From Guadua angustifolia (lineage: Eukaryota; Streptophyta; Magnoliopsida; Poales; Poaceae): DNA of 64,000 nt. Positions within the stretch are counted from its first letter, which is position 1; each line of letters begins with the position of its first letter. Below are positions 34,713-46,789 of the stretch, piece by piece. The notes beneath the pieces are model-generated. The model was not told the origin of the DNA. It did not search any database and was given only the letters and a program-made list of their open reading frames with translations. The translations under genes and the position numbers were made by a program. The DNA lies in NCBI GenBank assembly GCA_036346375.1, contig JAYEVE010000231.1, positions 372,001-436,000 on the forward strand, written 5' to 3'.

Positions 34713-36380
34713 TGAAGGATCGAGATGACGAAAAGAGGGGGGTAAATGGTCACAAACAAAAAAATTTCTACAAAATACTCCAACTAAGACCTCGACAAGA
34801 TCGCGTAAAAGAAATCATGAAAGACCCGAACAACTTGACAACTATGTATTCCTCTAGCTTGCATGGATGAGAATCATGAACTATGTGGGGATTTTTTAGA
34901 CATAATCCTGGTTGTCAAGTATCCAAAACAAAAGGCATCAATTCAACTCTTGCTTTTAGAAAGGAAATTGAGCCAAATCACAAAAGCCACTTTCAGAAAA
35001 GTAAAAGCCGAATTTCTAGAAACTTTCCTCACTTGGAGCAAGAGGTTGGTGGACTTCTAGTAATCAAGAAAATTTGGGAATTTTTTCCTATGCGAAAATG
35101 AGTCATGAAATACTCCACCAAAATTCACATCAAAAATCCTGGCAAAAAAATCAGCAAAACTCAAAGAACATAGACAGTCAGGAACATCGAGCAGAAATTT
35201 TGGGGCTCGGTTTTCAACACATGGCGCCCAAACGGTGTGACCAGTGGACTCAAAATTTTTTTCACAGATGGATATAAGAGTGCCACACTTTCTCCAATAA
35301 GAATCACTCAAAAATGATTTTTCTAGATTTTTTATAAAAATTAAATACTGACTGCTGCGCGAAGAACATATTCTGGACAGAGTTGCAACTTGATAGAAAA
35401 GATGATCTCTATTCTATCCTAGGGTGCAACAGAGAAGTAAAACGATATGAACACACTCAAGACATCCAAGAACAGCAACATTTAGAAGGAGGGGAGGCAA
35501 ATCCAAATTGTAAGAAAGTAAATTGAGAGAAAGTAATTTGCTAGAATTTAAATGCTTAATTTAAATGCTGAATTTAAGACATAACGTAAATACGTAATGT
35601 AAATTCAAGCATGAATGAAAAAGATTTGCATTTCTGGAAGGAGGAGGTTTACAAAACCTCACAAAAAGGTGGGCAATGCTCAATGGAGCACAAAAACCTC
35701 TACAACCTTCAAAGGGAGGAGGCTACCCCTCCACCCCTATTTATACTACTCTTGGGCCACCTACCACCCTTGGATGAATCCCTCAACCCTAGAGCACTCA
35801 TCTAAGGGCTAGGATTAACCCACTCACACAGTCATGGAAGGGCTAACCCAAAACCCACACACATAATGGGTTTCCTTGCACAGTTTTCAAAGTATACTAC
35901 CTAGACCCGCTAACCCATCAACTAGACCGCAATCCGACGACCTTCCTTAATCCATGCGGCGTCTAACGAGCATATCCTCCTTCCCTTATCTTCTTGGCTT
36001 GCCCGGACTCTGTCTTCTATCATCTTCCGGTGATCTTCTGACCATCTAGACCTCTGACACTCCTCGCCTAGTCCTGGTCATCCTCCGCCTCACCATGATC
36101 TAGTTCCGTCGCCCTGCAACCATCAAAGATAAGGAAAAACTTTTCACATAGCAATGCCCACAAAGATATTCAATGATTATCCCATAATCATTCATCATAA
36201 TGTCACTCAAAGGTCCGATGCTACCGCCCCCAAGCCGATAACACTGGAAAAAGCAAACAACACTCAAATTACTTCAAATCAAAGATCCAATTCAAATCAA
36301 ACTCAATTTCAAATCAAACCAAGCTCAAATCTAGTCAATTACTCATCACACACATAGATAGACCTCCACATGGTCTTTCA
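34713..36380 (-). repeat. 3' LTR of Copia copy B
   Basis: On the minus strand it starts TGAAAGACCATG at 36,380, right after a polypurine tract, and ends ...TCTCGATCCTTCA at 34,713, 1,668 bp. Bases 35,350-36,380 match 42,127-43,141, the 5' LTR remnant. The left flank is ATCGA. The right flank of the other LTR is AACTA, so no clean target duplication is seen. Confidence 0.82.
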
Positions 36381-36393
36381 ATCTCCCCCTTGA
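36381..36393 (-). other. Polypurine tract of Copia copy B
   Basis: Minus strand TCAAGGGGGAGAT, directly upstream of the LTR start. It matches the SIRE-like tract at 19,206. A second purine tract lies near 36,617-36,630 (minus, gccaaagagggagaaatt). Confidence 0.8.
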
Positions 36394-37130
36394 TGAGTAT
36401 ATTGACAAACACATGAAAAAGCATAAGATTTGAGTTTGAATAAGAGAGAAAAAGGCAATTTGAATGCAAAGCCAAACTTGATCAAAGAAATAGAAATGAA
36501 GAACATGACCAAGTTGGTAACTAGAAATACTTATGATCTATGAAAAATAGCAAAGATTTACAAAGATCATAAGAATTAAGATGAATCAAGATGCAAAATG
36601 AAGCCTTTTCTGCAATTTCTCCCTCTTTGGCATTATAGGCATCAAGATGGTATTTTCTTTTCTCCCCGTTTTTTTGTTGTTTTTATGCAAGTAATGCAGC
36701 CTAAGGGAGCTTCAAAGATTATCCAAGTGACCAACAAGACAAGTTATGACACCAAGCTAAGTTATGACAAAAATAGAGTAAGCTAAGGCATGTCCAAGTG
36801 CAAATAAATATTTTGCTAGCAAGATTTAATTAAAACCGTATCATTTTTAGCAAGATTGAACATAAATAACACTTGTCATTAGTTTCAAAACTAGAAGCAA
36901 AGCCATTCAAAGGATCAAATGGAAAACCTAGAGTTCAACCTACTCAACACTTTGGAAAATCTAGAAGTTCATACAAGGTCCTTCGAGCTTATATTTTTTT
37001 CATTGTTTCCAAATTTTTCTTTAAATCTTTGAAAGACTTAACGGGGTGCAAACGTTTGACATTATTTGCATTCTTTACAGATATATGTTTTTTTTTGCAT
37101 TTTGAAAGCAATTGACTCAAGCCATATTCA
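36394..37130 (-). other. 3' untranslated spacer of Copia copy B
   Basis: AT-rich, with no convincing gene. The tract near 36,617-36,630 and its lead-in ttgatgcc parallel ttgatgccaaagggggag at 18,760 in the SIRE-like element, which suggests a shared ancestry of the two families. Any env-like ORF has been lost. Confidence 0.5.
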
Positions 37131-37189
37131 ATCATTTCAAAAGTGGAACACTCTCTATCTCTAACCCAAAGTCCCGTAAGGTCAATCTC

Positions 37190-38500
37190 ATCCAAAGCAC
37201 CTAGCTACAGCAACTGGCTGCAGCTATATACTCGGCCACAGCGGTAAACTATGTAACACCGGTCTGCTTCCTAGATGACCAAGAAACAAAAGAAGTGCCA
37301 ATGAATTGGCAAGTGGCAGAAGTGCTCTTCCTATCTATCCTACAGCCGGCAAAGTCTGCATCAAAAAAGCTCTAAGCGATAGACAAGAAGAAGAAGAGTA
37401 CCAAATACCATAATCAATGGTTGCTCGAAGGTACCTGAAGATGCACTTCACCGCTTGGCGATGAGAGGTGCGAGGAGAAGCCCGAAAGCGATCACACATA
37501 CACATGGCAAAGTGTATGTATGGCCGCGAGGTAGTAAGATACAAGAGGGAGTCAATCATGTTTCAGAACTCTTTTTGATCAGCAAGCTCACCATCCTCAT
37601 CAGGCTCGAGGACAACAGTGGTGGCTATAGGAGTCATCACAGGCTTTCCATCAAACATATCAAACTATCTCAGGAGGTCCCGAGTATATTTACCTTGGTG
37701 CAGAAAAGTACCCTCCCAAGTCTGCTTGATTTGGAAGCCAAGAAAGTAGCTCAACTCGCCCATCATACTCATCTCAAACTCTATGCTGATTACCTCAGAA
37801 AACTAAGATACAAGAGAATGAGAAGAGCAACCAAAGATAATATCGTCCACATAAATCTAGACGAGAAGGAAATGAGAATCCTAGTGCTTGATGAACAGAG
37901 TCTTGTCTACTATACCTATTTTGAAACCATGGCTGAGAAGATAGGACTTAAGCCTCTCATACCAAGTTCTAGGGGCTTGCTTAAGTCCATACAAGTCTTT
38001 GAAAAGCTTGTAGACATGGTTTAGGTACTTGGGGTTCTCAAATCCTGGATATTGCATGACATACACCTCTTCCTCAATGAAGCCATTGACAAATGCACTC
38101 TTGACATCCATTTGATAGAACTTGAAGCCTTGGGTTGCAGAGAATGCAAGTAAGATTCTAATCGCTTCTAGTCTAGCTACAGGGACAAAGGTCTCCTCAA
38201 AGTCAAGACTCTCACCCTAAGTGAAACCCTGTGCAACTAGCCTAGCCTTGTTGCGAATGACATACCCATCCTCACTCTGCTTGTTTTTGAACACCCACTT
38301 GGTCCCAATGACATTATGACCAAAAGGGGGCTCTACAAGCTGCCAGACTTTGTTCCTCTCAAAGTTTTCTAGTTCCTCATGCATAGCATTAATCCATGAT
38401 TCATCGGACAATATATGAGTTGCCTCCTTTGGCTCAAATAAGGCAATAAAGGCAGAGTGAAGGCAGAAAGAAGATAAGCCTGATTTTGAAAGCGTCACAT
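37190..38500 (-). pseudogene. pol: Copia RT and RNase H (copy B)
   Basis: RT pieces in order are NVIGTKWVFKNKQ and ARLVAQGFT (38,217-38,498), MDVKSAFVNGF and LYGLKQAPRTWYERL (37,881-38,111), then IDSLLYLTTSRP (37,335-37,559). RNase H follows with DADFAGCRIDRKSTSA and AVAEYIAAASCC (37,190-37,380) but lacks the later part with the CDN motif. Stops and frame changes separate the pieces. Confidence 0.87.
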
Positions 38501-38805
38501 GCTCAAACAGATCACCAATGATCTGATCAGGTGGATGAGAACATTGAATATGGCGAGGAGGACCAGAAGCAGAAGTGGCCTCTACTTCTTAAGCAGAAGA
38601 GGAAGGAACAGAACCACTCGCTAAAGGAGAGTCTGAAGGCAAAGGCTGATCTCCCTGAGATGCAGAAATGGAGACAAGAGGTACCTCAGGTGTAGAGGGA
38701 CTGGATCAGGTGGAACACCATCATCTGCATCATCCTCATCCTCTACAAAGATGGTCTCAGAGGGATAAGAAGAGCCTAAAATATCAGGTCTAGCTACTGG
38801 GCTAG
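38501..38805 (-). pseudogene. Linker between integrase and RT (copy B)
   Basis: Acidic and Pro/Ser-rich sequence (SYPSETIFVEDEDDADDG) that joins integrase to RT in SIRE-type pol. It is interrupted at 38,806 by a solo LTR. Confidence 0.65.
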
Positions 38806-39273
38806 TGTCGACGTTTATTGTCGGTAATAATGAAAACGGGGCTAGGTGTCGGATCCAAACTCGATGGTAGCACAAGACACAAGAATTATACATGTTCAGG
38901 CTCTCGCGGGAGAGATAATACCCTAGTCCTGTGCTCTGGAATTATGAGAGGCTAGCTTAATGCTGATGATCTGATCTTGATATTTCCCCGGCCCCCCTTT
39001 CTATAGCAGAGGGGTGCAGTTACAAAGGAGACTCCTGATCGACAATAGGATGGAAACTATGATTCTACCCTTATCCACAGAATATGGTAGCGGCTAGGAT
39101 TACAATTGTAGCCAACCTAATCAAGATTGGTTACTATCTTCAGGGTTTCCTGGTTGCGCACATTGGAAGTAGCCCAGGTAGTATCCGTCTTTATGCGATC
39201 GGCTCAGCCCATCCTCTTCTGAGTGGGCCTCACGGGCCTGCCCTGCGGATACCTGGGGTCCATGTACTCCACA
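38806..39273 (-). mobile_element. 468-bp solo LTR, Tat-like
   Basis: Ends TGTCGACG...ACTCCACA with target duplication GCTAG (38,801-38,805 and 39,274-39,278). The segment gttcaggctctcg...agataataccctag matches the theme of the 32,344 and 54,726 LTRs. A TATA-like motif is on the minus strand near 38,999-39,006, so the sense strand is probably minus. Confidence 0.85.
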
Positions 39274-39278
39274 GCTAG

Positions 39279-40330
39279 CCTCATCAAAGGTCACGTCACA
39301 GGTCTATGATCCTATTCACATCACAACTTCAGACCCTCCAGCTATGAGAAGAAGTCGATTAACTCAGAAAAATACCATCAGAAGAACAAGACTCAAACTT
39401 ATCTAGGTTACCAGACTTCAAGATAAAATACTTGCAACCAAAAACGCGAAAATGAGAAACACTGGACTTTCACCCATACCTCAACTCATAAGAAGTGCGA
39501 TGCAAATGTGCTCTCAAGAAAACACGATTGAAAACATGATAAGCAGTAGCTATAACCTCACCCCAAAACTTCCTAGGAGCACTGTACTCATCTAGCATCA
39601 TCCTGGCCATCTCAACCAGGGTCTTGTTCTTCCTTTCCACTGCGCCATTTTGCTGAGAGGTGTATGGAGAAGAAAACTGATGCTCTAAACTAGACTCCAC
39701 ACAGAAACTCTCAAAGTAGGAATTTTTGAACTCTGTGCCATTATCACTACGTATAGCTCGTAATGCACCTGGGAGCTTTATAGACAACCTACTAACAAAT
39801 TCTCTAAAGTGAGAAAAAGTCTCATCCTTTGAGGCCATGAAAAGTACCCAAGAATACCTCGAAAAATCATCAACAATGACAAGGACATACCACTTCCCTC
39901 CTGCTGATTGCACTCTAGCTGGACCAATAGTGTCCATATGTAAAAGCTATCCTAATGCATCAGTCATCACTACGGTGACTGGAGGATGAGAAGCAGTAAC
40001 CATCTTGCCATGTCGGTAGGGAGAGCAAACTAAGTCTTTGACTATCTTGAGTTTGGGCAAACCATGAATAAGATCGTGGCTGCTAACTCTGGTAAAATGT
40101 TCAAAGCCAATGTGACCAAGTCTCCTATGCCAAAAGGAGAAATCACGGGACTCAGAAGCAATCAAAAACCAAAGAGAGTCTCCAGAAGAAACAGAAAAAT
40201 CAGCACGAAAGACTCTCCCTAATCTAGAAATCCTACAAACTAACTCTCCTGATGAATCAAGAATTCTACAAGCATTACTTTTAAAGCTTACCTCGAAAGA
40301 GTCATCGATAAGCTGAGAAACAGAAAGCAA
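39279..40330 (-). pseudogene. pol: Copia integrase (copy B)
   Basis: The zinc region (FWHRRLGHIGFEHF) and CSPYRHGKM are at 39,947-40,330, then the core with DTIGPARVQSAGGKWYV, IRSDNGTEFKNSYF and QQNGAVERKNKTLVEMAR at 39,470-39,937, so the catalytic D, D and E are all visible. Frame changes occur near 39,940. The end runs into the solo LTR. This copy is the reference that shows where copy A changes into Gypsy. Confidence 0.88.
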
Positions 40331-40336
40331 ATTATA

Positions 40337-40546
40337 TTACAGCTTACTTACTAAGGCAACGTCCTTAAGAATAAAATTTTCATTAATGCAGACAGTACCT
40401 TTAGCAATGACTCTACTTGAAGAAGCATCCCCAAAAGTGATCAACTCATCACCGGGGGCTCGGACTAGGGAAGAGAACCAACGAGAGTCTCCGGTCATAT
40501 GGCGAGAACAACTGGAGTCAACAATCCAAACATCTCCCTTCCCCAT
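40337..40546 (-). pseudogene. pol: Copia protease region (copy B)
   Basis: KGDVWIVDSSCSRHMTGD followed by ELITFGDASSSRVIAKG. The active-site loop is DSSC. A stop at its end separates it from integrase. Confidence 0.82.
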
Positions 40547-40614
40547 CCAACGGACCTGATTAAGCCGAGAGAGAGAGAGGACTCAGTACTGGGATAAAGT
40601 GAAGACCTAAGAAC

Positions 40615-42126
40615 TCAATACTGATCCACACGACACCTCAAAGTACCAGCTACAGAAGAAGAAGACTGGACTCTAGTGTCTCTCTGACGCTCGACTCTCA
40701 CAAGATCAGAAGAAGCAACTCTACTAGAAGATGTAGGAGCTATCACTGGTTTTGCCCGTCGTGGTGCAAAGGCTGGACCATCCCAACGAGGCTGTCTAAA
40801 TCTCCTACCTGAAAACACCTCGTACCGCTGATATCTACCTCGATGGGAAAAACGAGGAATATCAAAAGGACGACAGAAAGACTGACCACGAGCAGCTCCA
40901 GGACTAAAACTCGACTGAATAGCATGAAAATCGAGTCCTGGATGCCACCCAAAAATAGACTACTCTCTAACCTGTCTAGTAGCAGTGTGTGCCTAAGGAG
41001 AATTCAGAGTCTAGGGATGACTCTGAATACCCCTAAGAGCAGCAACGCGCTTACGCCTCTTGATCTTGGTACGTCTAAAACAGAAATCTACTAGGTGACT
41101 ATACTTCTTACAGAAGGTGCATGAATACTTCACCTTGCTAGAGGCAGAAGTGACAGGAGAAGCACCCTTCTGCTCAGAAGTCCATTGGACAACCTTAGCA
41201 GACCTAAACACAGTGGTACTCATCCTGGGAGCTACCACAATCTCTCCACTCTTGGAGCCACATACAATGGTAGGAGGATGAGTCCTAGCGTGCTCAAGTA
41301 GTCAAATTCTAGACCCTGATTAAATCTGCTAATTTTTTATTGGTCTAGAATGAGATTTAGCTTTTTCTTGCCTTCTACAAACTTCTAGAGAGTGCTCATG
41401 AGATACTCACACTACCAAAAGAGAGAGGCACATGAAGAACAAGGGTGAGAGGAAGAAGAAGAACCAGAAAGAGAAGAAGAAACACCAGCACGTGCATTTT
41501 TGTCCCTCGGCACGGCTGCCTCAATCTTGAGGGCCTCAAAAGAAACATAAGAAGCTTCTCTAATCCTATGGGCTTGGTCTTCTAACTTCTTCCTACACTC
41601 GACTTGGATTTTATCCAAATTCCCCTCAATCACAGAACAATGCAAGCAACTCTTATGTGACTTATCTAGTAAGTCCTTGTCAAGTTTAGCACATTTGACA
41701 TTTAAAGCTTCATTGTCAAGTTTTAGTTGTTTATAGCCCTCATATGAGCTGATAGGGTCCTTAGAAGAATGCATTTCAAGTTCTTCATTTCTAGAAGAAA
41801 ACTTCCTAAGGTGAGCGCTCATGTCATCAATTTCAGTAAGTAACTTAGGGCAATTATCACAAGAAGGAGTAGCATGAACATGAAGAAAACTAGCATCTAG
41901 AGAGGAAATATCAATAGTACAAGTGCTAGCATTCTTCGACCTAAAACTTTCAAGTTCAGTTTGCACACTATCATGTAAAGTCCTTAGGTTCTCAAGCTCC
42001 ACAAGTAAAGCATCACACAAAGAACAGTCATCAGTGACTCGGGAGGGAGAGGATCTAAGGGAAGCTCACTCTCGAGTCATGGTACCTACTTCCTTCTTAA
42101 GTTCCACACACCTAGCTCTAGCTCTA
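40615..42126 (-). pseudogene. gag: Copia gag (copy B), N-terminus deleted
   Basis: Holds CTFCKKYSHLVDFCFRRTK (near 41,085-41,140) and the coiled-coil part DNCPKLLTEIDDMSAHL (41,412-42,020). It corresponds to copy A up to the acgtgcc/agctctagctctag sequence at 42,110-42,126 and then jumps into LTR. About 1 kb of gag start, leader, primer site and 5' LTR end is therefore deleted. Confidence 0.85.
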
Positions 42127-43141
42127 GACTACTGTGCAAAGAACAAGTTCTGGACAGAGTTGCAACTTGATAGAAAAGAAGATCTCTACTCTATCCTAGG
42201 GTGCAAGAGAGATATAAAACTATATGAACACACTCAAGACATCCAAGAACAGCTGACATTTAGAAGGAGGGCAAATCTAAATTGCAAGAAAGTAAATTGT
42301 AAGAAATTAAATTGCAGGAATTTAAATGTTGAATTTAAGATATAACGTAAATGCGTAATGTAAATTCAAGCATGAATGAAAAAGATTTGCATTTCTGGAA
42401 GGAGGAGTTTTACAAAGCCTCACAAAAAGGTGGGCAAAACTCAAAGGAGCACAAAAACCTCTACAACCTTCAAAGGGAGGAGGCTACCCCTCCACCCCTA
42501 TTTATACTACTCTTGGGCCACCTACCACCCTTGGATGAGTCACTCAACCCTAGAGCACTCTTCTAAGGGTTAGGATTAACCCACTCACACAGCCATGCAA
42601 GGGCTAACCCAAAATCCACACACATAGCGGGTTTTCTTGCACGGTTTTCAAAGCATACTACCTAGACCCGCTAACCTATCAACTAGACCGCAATCCGACA
42701 GTCTTCCTTGATCCACGCGACGCCTAGCTAGCATCTCCTCCTTTCCTTGTCTTCTTAGCTTGCCCGGACTCCGTCTCCGATCATCTTCTGGCGATCTCCC
42801 GACCGTCTGGACCTCCGACGCTCCTCGCTTAGTCCTGGTCATCCTCCGCCTCACCATGATCTAGCACTATCGCCTTGCAACCATCAAAGACAAGGAAAGA
42901 CCTTTTACAAAGTAATTCCCACAAAGGTATTCAATGATTATCCCAAAATCATTAATCATAATTTCACTCAAAGGTCCGATGGTACCGCCCCCAGGCCAAT
43001 AGCACTGGGAAAAGCAACAAACACTCAAATTGCTTCAAATCGAAGATCCAATTCAAATTAAACTCAATTTCAAATCAAACCAAGCTCAAATCTAGTCAAT
43101 TACTCATCACACACACGGATAGACCTCCACATAGTCTTTCA
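42127..43141 (-). repeat. 5' LTR remnant of Copia copy B
   Basis: Matches 35,350-36,380 across about 1,015 bp and starts (minus) TGAAAGACTATG at 43,141. The other 640 bp of the LTR, present at 34,713-35,349, is missing. Breakpoint 42,127 is shared at GACTNCTG. Confidence 0.88.
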
Positions 43142-43732
43142 AACTAACATTGTTGCAGGATGCCTTAGTCCCAGTCCGCTAATTAATACATCCACTGGAA
43201 GTAATAAATAATAAGATTCTTAGTCTCCTCAAATTGACCTTCTTACCCTACCTCAACCCAATTCTTGAGTATCTCTGCTTTGCTCTCAATCTAAACCTTT
43301 ACCTCCCTCCTGTGCTGAAGAGGTTAGCCTAGAATGATATTTATTCGCATCAGACCTAAATGACCCTCGTTGAACCATACAAATTGGCTATTGTATTTGA
43401 ATACCCTCCTAGATGTCGACATTTGATCCTTCCCGGAAAAACTATAGTTGCTATACATCATTTCTTTTCAACATATTCCATACCTCTCCTTAAACGAGAT
43501 TATCCGTGCTAGCGAACCTTATCCAACAAAAAGAGTTATATGTGAAACCCCAATAAAACTATTCTCCATTCTTGGGACATCCACTTGGAATCACAAGAAA
43601 AAGGTTTAATGAAACAACTATACTAAAAACAATGTGACAAGAAAATGACAAGATCATCACCGAGAAAGAATTCACTAAACCCGTCTAGTCCCTGCAAATC
43701 TCGAGGACGAGATTTTTATAAGGGGGTAGGTT
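43142..43732 (+). pseudogene. Decayed 3' tail of a Gypsy element
   Basis: No long frame is left. The end reads ctcgaggacgagattttt then a purine tract (aagggggtaggt) and an LTR start, the typical end of Tekay/Del-type Gypsy elements. The upstream 500 bases are probably decayed pol end, but I cannot show a domain. Confidence 0.5.
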
Positions 43733-44230
43733 TGTAACATCCTAAAAATTTTGAAAGAAAGAAAAATAAAAATTTAATATTTGAAAATGGAACTGAATAA
43801 AAATTTTAACTGAAACCAAGATTTTCGTTCTAAATACCATGTTTTTCTTCATTTTCTTGTACTTCAATTTAAAGGAAAAAGAAAACGCTGCTAATTAAAA
43901 TTTTTCACCCAACATAAACAAATTTTAAAAATGAGTTGACGATATGATCTTATTTTGAACTCCATCTTTTTGAAAATTTTCTGACTTTAATAACTATTCT
44001 TAGATTTTTGGCTTTAAATAAAAATCAATTAATTAATTAATAAATGAGTAAAAGTAAAAAGGTAAAAAGATGAAAGTAAGCGAGCAAAAATAATTTAAAT
44101 TCTTTGAAAAATCCCCATCACATCTTTTCAGCTGTTAAAAGATTTTTAATGAATTAGGGAAAGAAGTAAATAGTGAAGTGATATGTTTAATTTTAACTTC
44201 AAAACAGTGACATGACATGCATAAACTGCT
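43733..44230 (+). repeat. Start of a Gypsy LTR
   Basis: TGTAACATCCTAAAAATTTT follows the purine tract. AT-rich with a short attaattaatt run near 44,030. The LTR end is not found, so it is probably truncated where gene-like sequence begins. Confidence 0.5.
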
Positions 44231-44239
44231 AGAAAAGTG

Positions 44240-44460
44240 ACGACGCCGTATGGACTTATAAGGACTAGCAGGTTGCCGTCAATGTTTCTTTGGCCTCCAA
44301 ACAGTTGTGATATATATAGCTTCACACTCTTCCACCTTGCTATTTATGCATCTTGTTTTAATGGAGGGCACTTTGGTCATATTTCATCCAAAAATGATCT
44401 AATACAACCATGGGCAGAGCTTAGGGGTGGGTGCCGGGGATCTCTAAAAATTTGAGAATT
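44240..44460 (-). pseudogene. Copy 1 of an unidentified gene-like repeat (short fragment)
   Basis: About 100 bases (gactagcaggttgccgtcaatg, then ttggcctccaaacagttg) align with 44,925-45,000 and 57,590-57,660. No start or end is visible. The other two copies are longer. Confidence 0.45.
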
Positions 44461-44609
44461 GTCAAAAATTTCACCTCTTCAAGAGGATATATTTGTTGAT
44501 TGAATTGGTTTCGATTTTGTTGGTTTGGGATTTTTAAGACTTTAGAAATATTTGTATTATACTTTTAGTAAATTTCAAATATATATGTTGGATTTATAAT
44601 GGTATGAAA

Positions 44610-45110
44610 TCATTGTACAAGACTATAAAGTTGTATGTGTATAGTGCGCACTCCCATCAAAATTTTTCTAACACTGTCACTAAATACAACTGTTCTAATT
44701 AGAAGTGCTAAGCATTCCAGGACGGAGGCACAGCTTCCACCGGTGTCTTGAGTGAATATGGGTGTGGTGAAAAGCTGGTGGACAAGTGCATCACGTATAA
44801 TTCTTCGACATATCCCTCTTTGCATTGAGCGACTGCTTGTCTCCTCTTTGACAATTTCTTCGGTGACATAAAGTCTCCCAATCAATTTCACAATGACTGG
44901 GCTTGTCATTGTGAAAGTACTAAGGACCAGCAGCTTGCCATCGTTGATTCTTCGGCCCCCAAACTGTTGGAATAGCGTCACACTTGACTCACTCCACATG
45001 ATCCTTCCATGTTTGGAATGGGGGGAGAAAATATCGGAGCCAATAATCTTCTTCTCGAAAGTTGTTATACCATTGGAACTTACTAGTGCACATTAGGGGT
45101 GTAGGAAATC
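44610..45110 (-). pseudogene. Copy 2 of the unidentified gene-like repeat
   Basis: A 130-residue minus-strand frame with upstream in-frame sequence containing TTFEKKIIGSDIFSPHSK and FQQFGGRRINDGKLLVL. I do not recognise the family. A related sequence at 57,565-57,780 (minus, SFKKNIIGSDIF) is more decayed. The shared coding-like pieces suggest a captured gene fragment carried by a repeat. Confidence 0.5.
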
Positions 45111-45164
45111 TGACAACCATATCTATACAAAACATAGGAATCGACTGTTAATTGAAAATACTCA

Positions 45165-45490
45165 AGGCCTGTTTGAATAGGGGATCAAGATCCAAATTCT
45201 TACTACTTACTAAATCCCAAAAATTCCCGAGGAAATCCCACATTCAAACACCTCCTCAGAGGATTCAAAAGAAGTTTTTGAATGCTTTACAAGACTTGGA
45301 GCGAGCGACAGGAAAATTCCCATGAGGTTGGTCCGCAACTCTATGTTCATCAGAAAGAGACAGGAAACCGATGCCCAAAGGTTTTCCATGAAATCCTAGC
45401 TAGGATATCATTCTCCTAGTGCACACATAGGAAATTTCGAATTCTGTAAAAGTCCTATTTTTCCTTCGTTCCAAACACGTCCATGTCGTG
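45165..45490. repeat. MITE-like or repeat segment shared with 57.8-58.1 kb
   Basis: Starts with aaggcctgtttgaatagggg and ends gttccaaacacgtcc, the kind of G/C-rich, TTTGAA-type termini seen in MITEs. Parts (ttgaatgcttta, gatgaggttggtcc) also occur at 57,850-57,905. Termini are imperfect and no target duplication is clear. Confidence 0.45.
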
Positions 45491-46039
45491 AATAGTCTGA
45501 GATGTTCTATGATAAGCAACACTCCGCTGGGAGCATCATCTATATATGGAGCCGAAAAGCTTTATGGCTCCATGATATGGCTAAACTAGAAAGGATAACT
45601 CGTAACATCTTCAGCCATTCCCAAAAACTTGTCACTAGTAAGGCCTTGATTGGGAGGTTTGCCACCTGGAACATCATGAAGGTCATGGAAATTCCAACAA
45701 AATTGAAAGGTTCAGATCCAAATTCGATTAATATGACAAACAGAAGAAGCCAAATTCTGGGAGCACCGAAGGAGAAAGATACCCATCTAATATACGTACC
45801 TAAATTTTCCTAAATATAGTTCATCTGATTGTACAAGCTTGTAGACCAACCAACGGAAGATATAACTCGTTTTGTTTCATTTGCCCTTTCGCTGTCCTGC
45901 CAACCTGATTTAAATGTTAAGCACATACATCCGAGACAGTGGGCTTACTCATCACTAACCAGTAGACAATCAGCACGGTAATCCCTTCGTTTTGCTTCAC
46001 TGTACAAGCAGAAACCTGAGATGGGCAATTTGGATAACA

Positions 46040-46450
46040 GAAAGTCTACCAAACGGTATACCGTTGGGAATCACTTCCAACGGTATACACGGTTCATTAG
46101 GTTCGCGGGTGAGTTTCAGTACCAGGTTTCACGGGTAAGTTTCATGATGTCTCACGGATAAGTTTTATGGATTTTATGAGGTTTCAAGTTTCATAAGGTT
46201 TGTGTTCATTAAAAAAAGTTTAGCATTGTGTTGTCTGATGAAACCTTTGGTTGAAACTTATCTATGAGACTTTTTTTAATGAAATACGAACCTTATGAAA
46301 CTTGAAACCTCATGAAACCCATGAAACCTATCCGTGAAACATCATGAAACTTACCCGTGAAACCTGGTACTGAAACTCACCCGCGAACCGAATGAACCAT
46401 GCTATACCGTTGGAAGTGATTCCCAACGGTATAGCGTGTGGTAGTTGCTC
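46040..46450. mobile_element. Foldback (MULE-like) element
   Basis: Two arms of about 180 bases are inverted copies: left ggtataccgttgggaatcac and right gtgattcccaacggtatag, with matching inner parts ending at ttaaaaaaagt. Each end also holds a smaller palindrome on accgttgg/ccaacggt. ataacagaa occurs on both sides (46,035-46,043 and 46,453-46,461), a possible 9-bp target duplication as in Mutator-like elements. Copy 2 lacks it. No ORF. Confidence 0.8.
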
Positions 46451-46789
46451 TCATAACAGAACTTTGGATAAATGACACTACAAAGTATTGCAGTAAATAT
46501 TATCATTGGATGTCTCACTAACATCCAGGGCTAATGATCTAGATGTCAGCCTCACAGCCGATGGTATTTTTCAAAACCATATCATTTGCAATGACATTTA
46601 TCCAATTTTCCATCCTCAGGGTTGATGAGGCAACACGTTGAGGCTACCGATCCGAGCAGCGCTGGCCATCCATGGTCGATGTCGTTGTCCAGCCTCTGGG
46701 GATGCAAGTCATCCGAGTCAACAAACTCTACGCCCCTACTGCCCTGCATATCACTTTTTGTCTAAATTTCTTCTCGATACGGTGCGACC

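Noticed and set aside
45502..45813. 103-residue + strand ORF as a gene
   Set aside because: No domain, no support from a second copy, and it runs into the duplicated segment. Probably chance.
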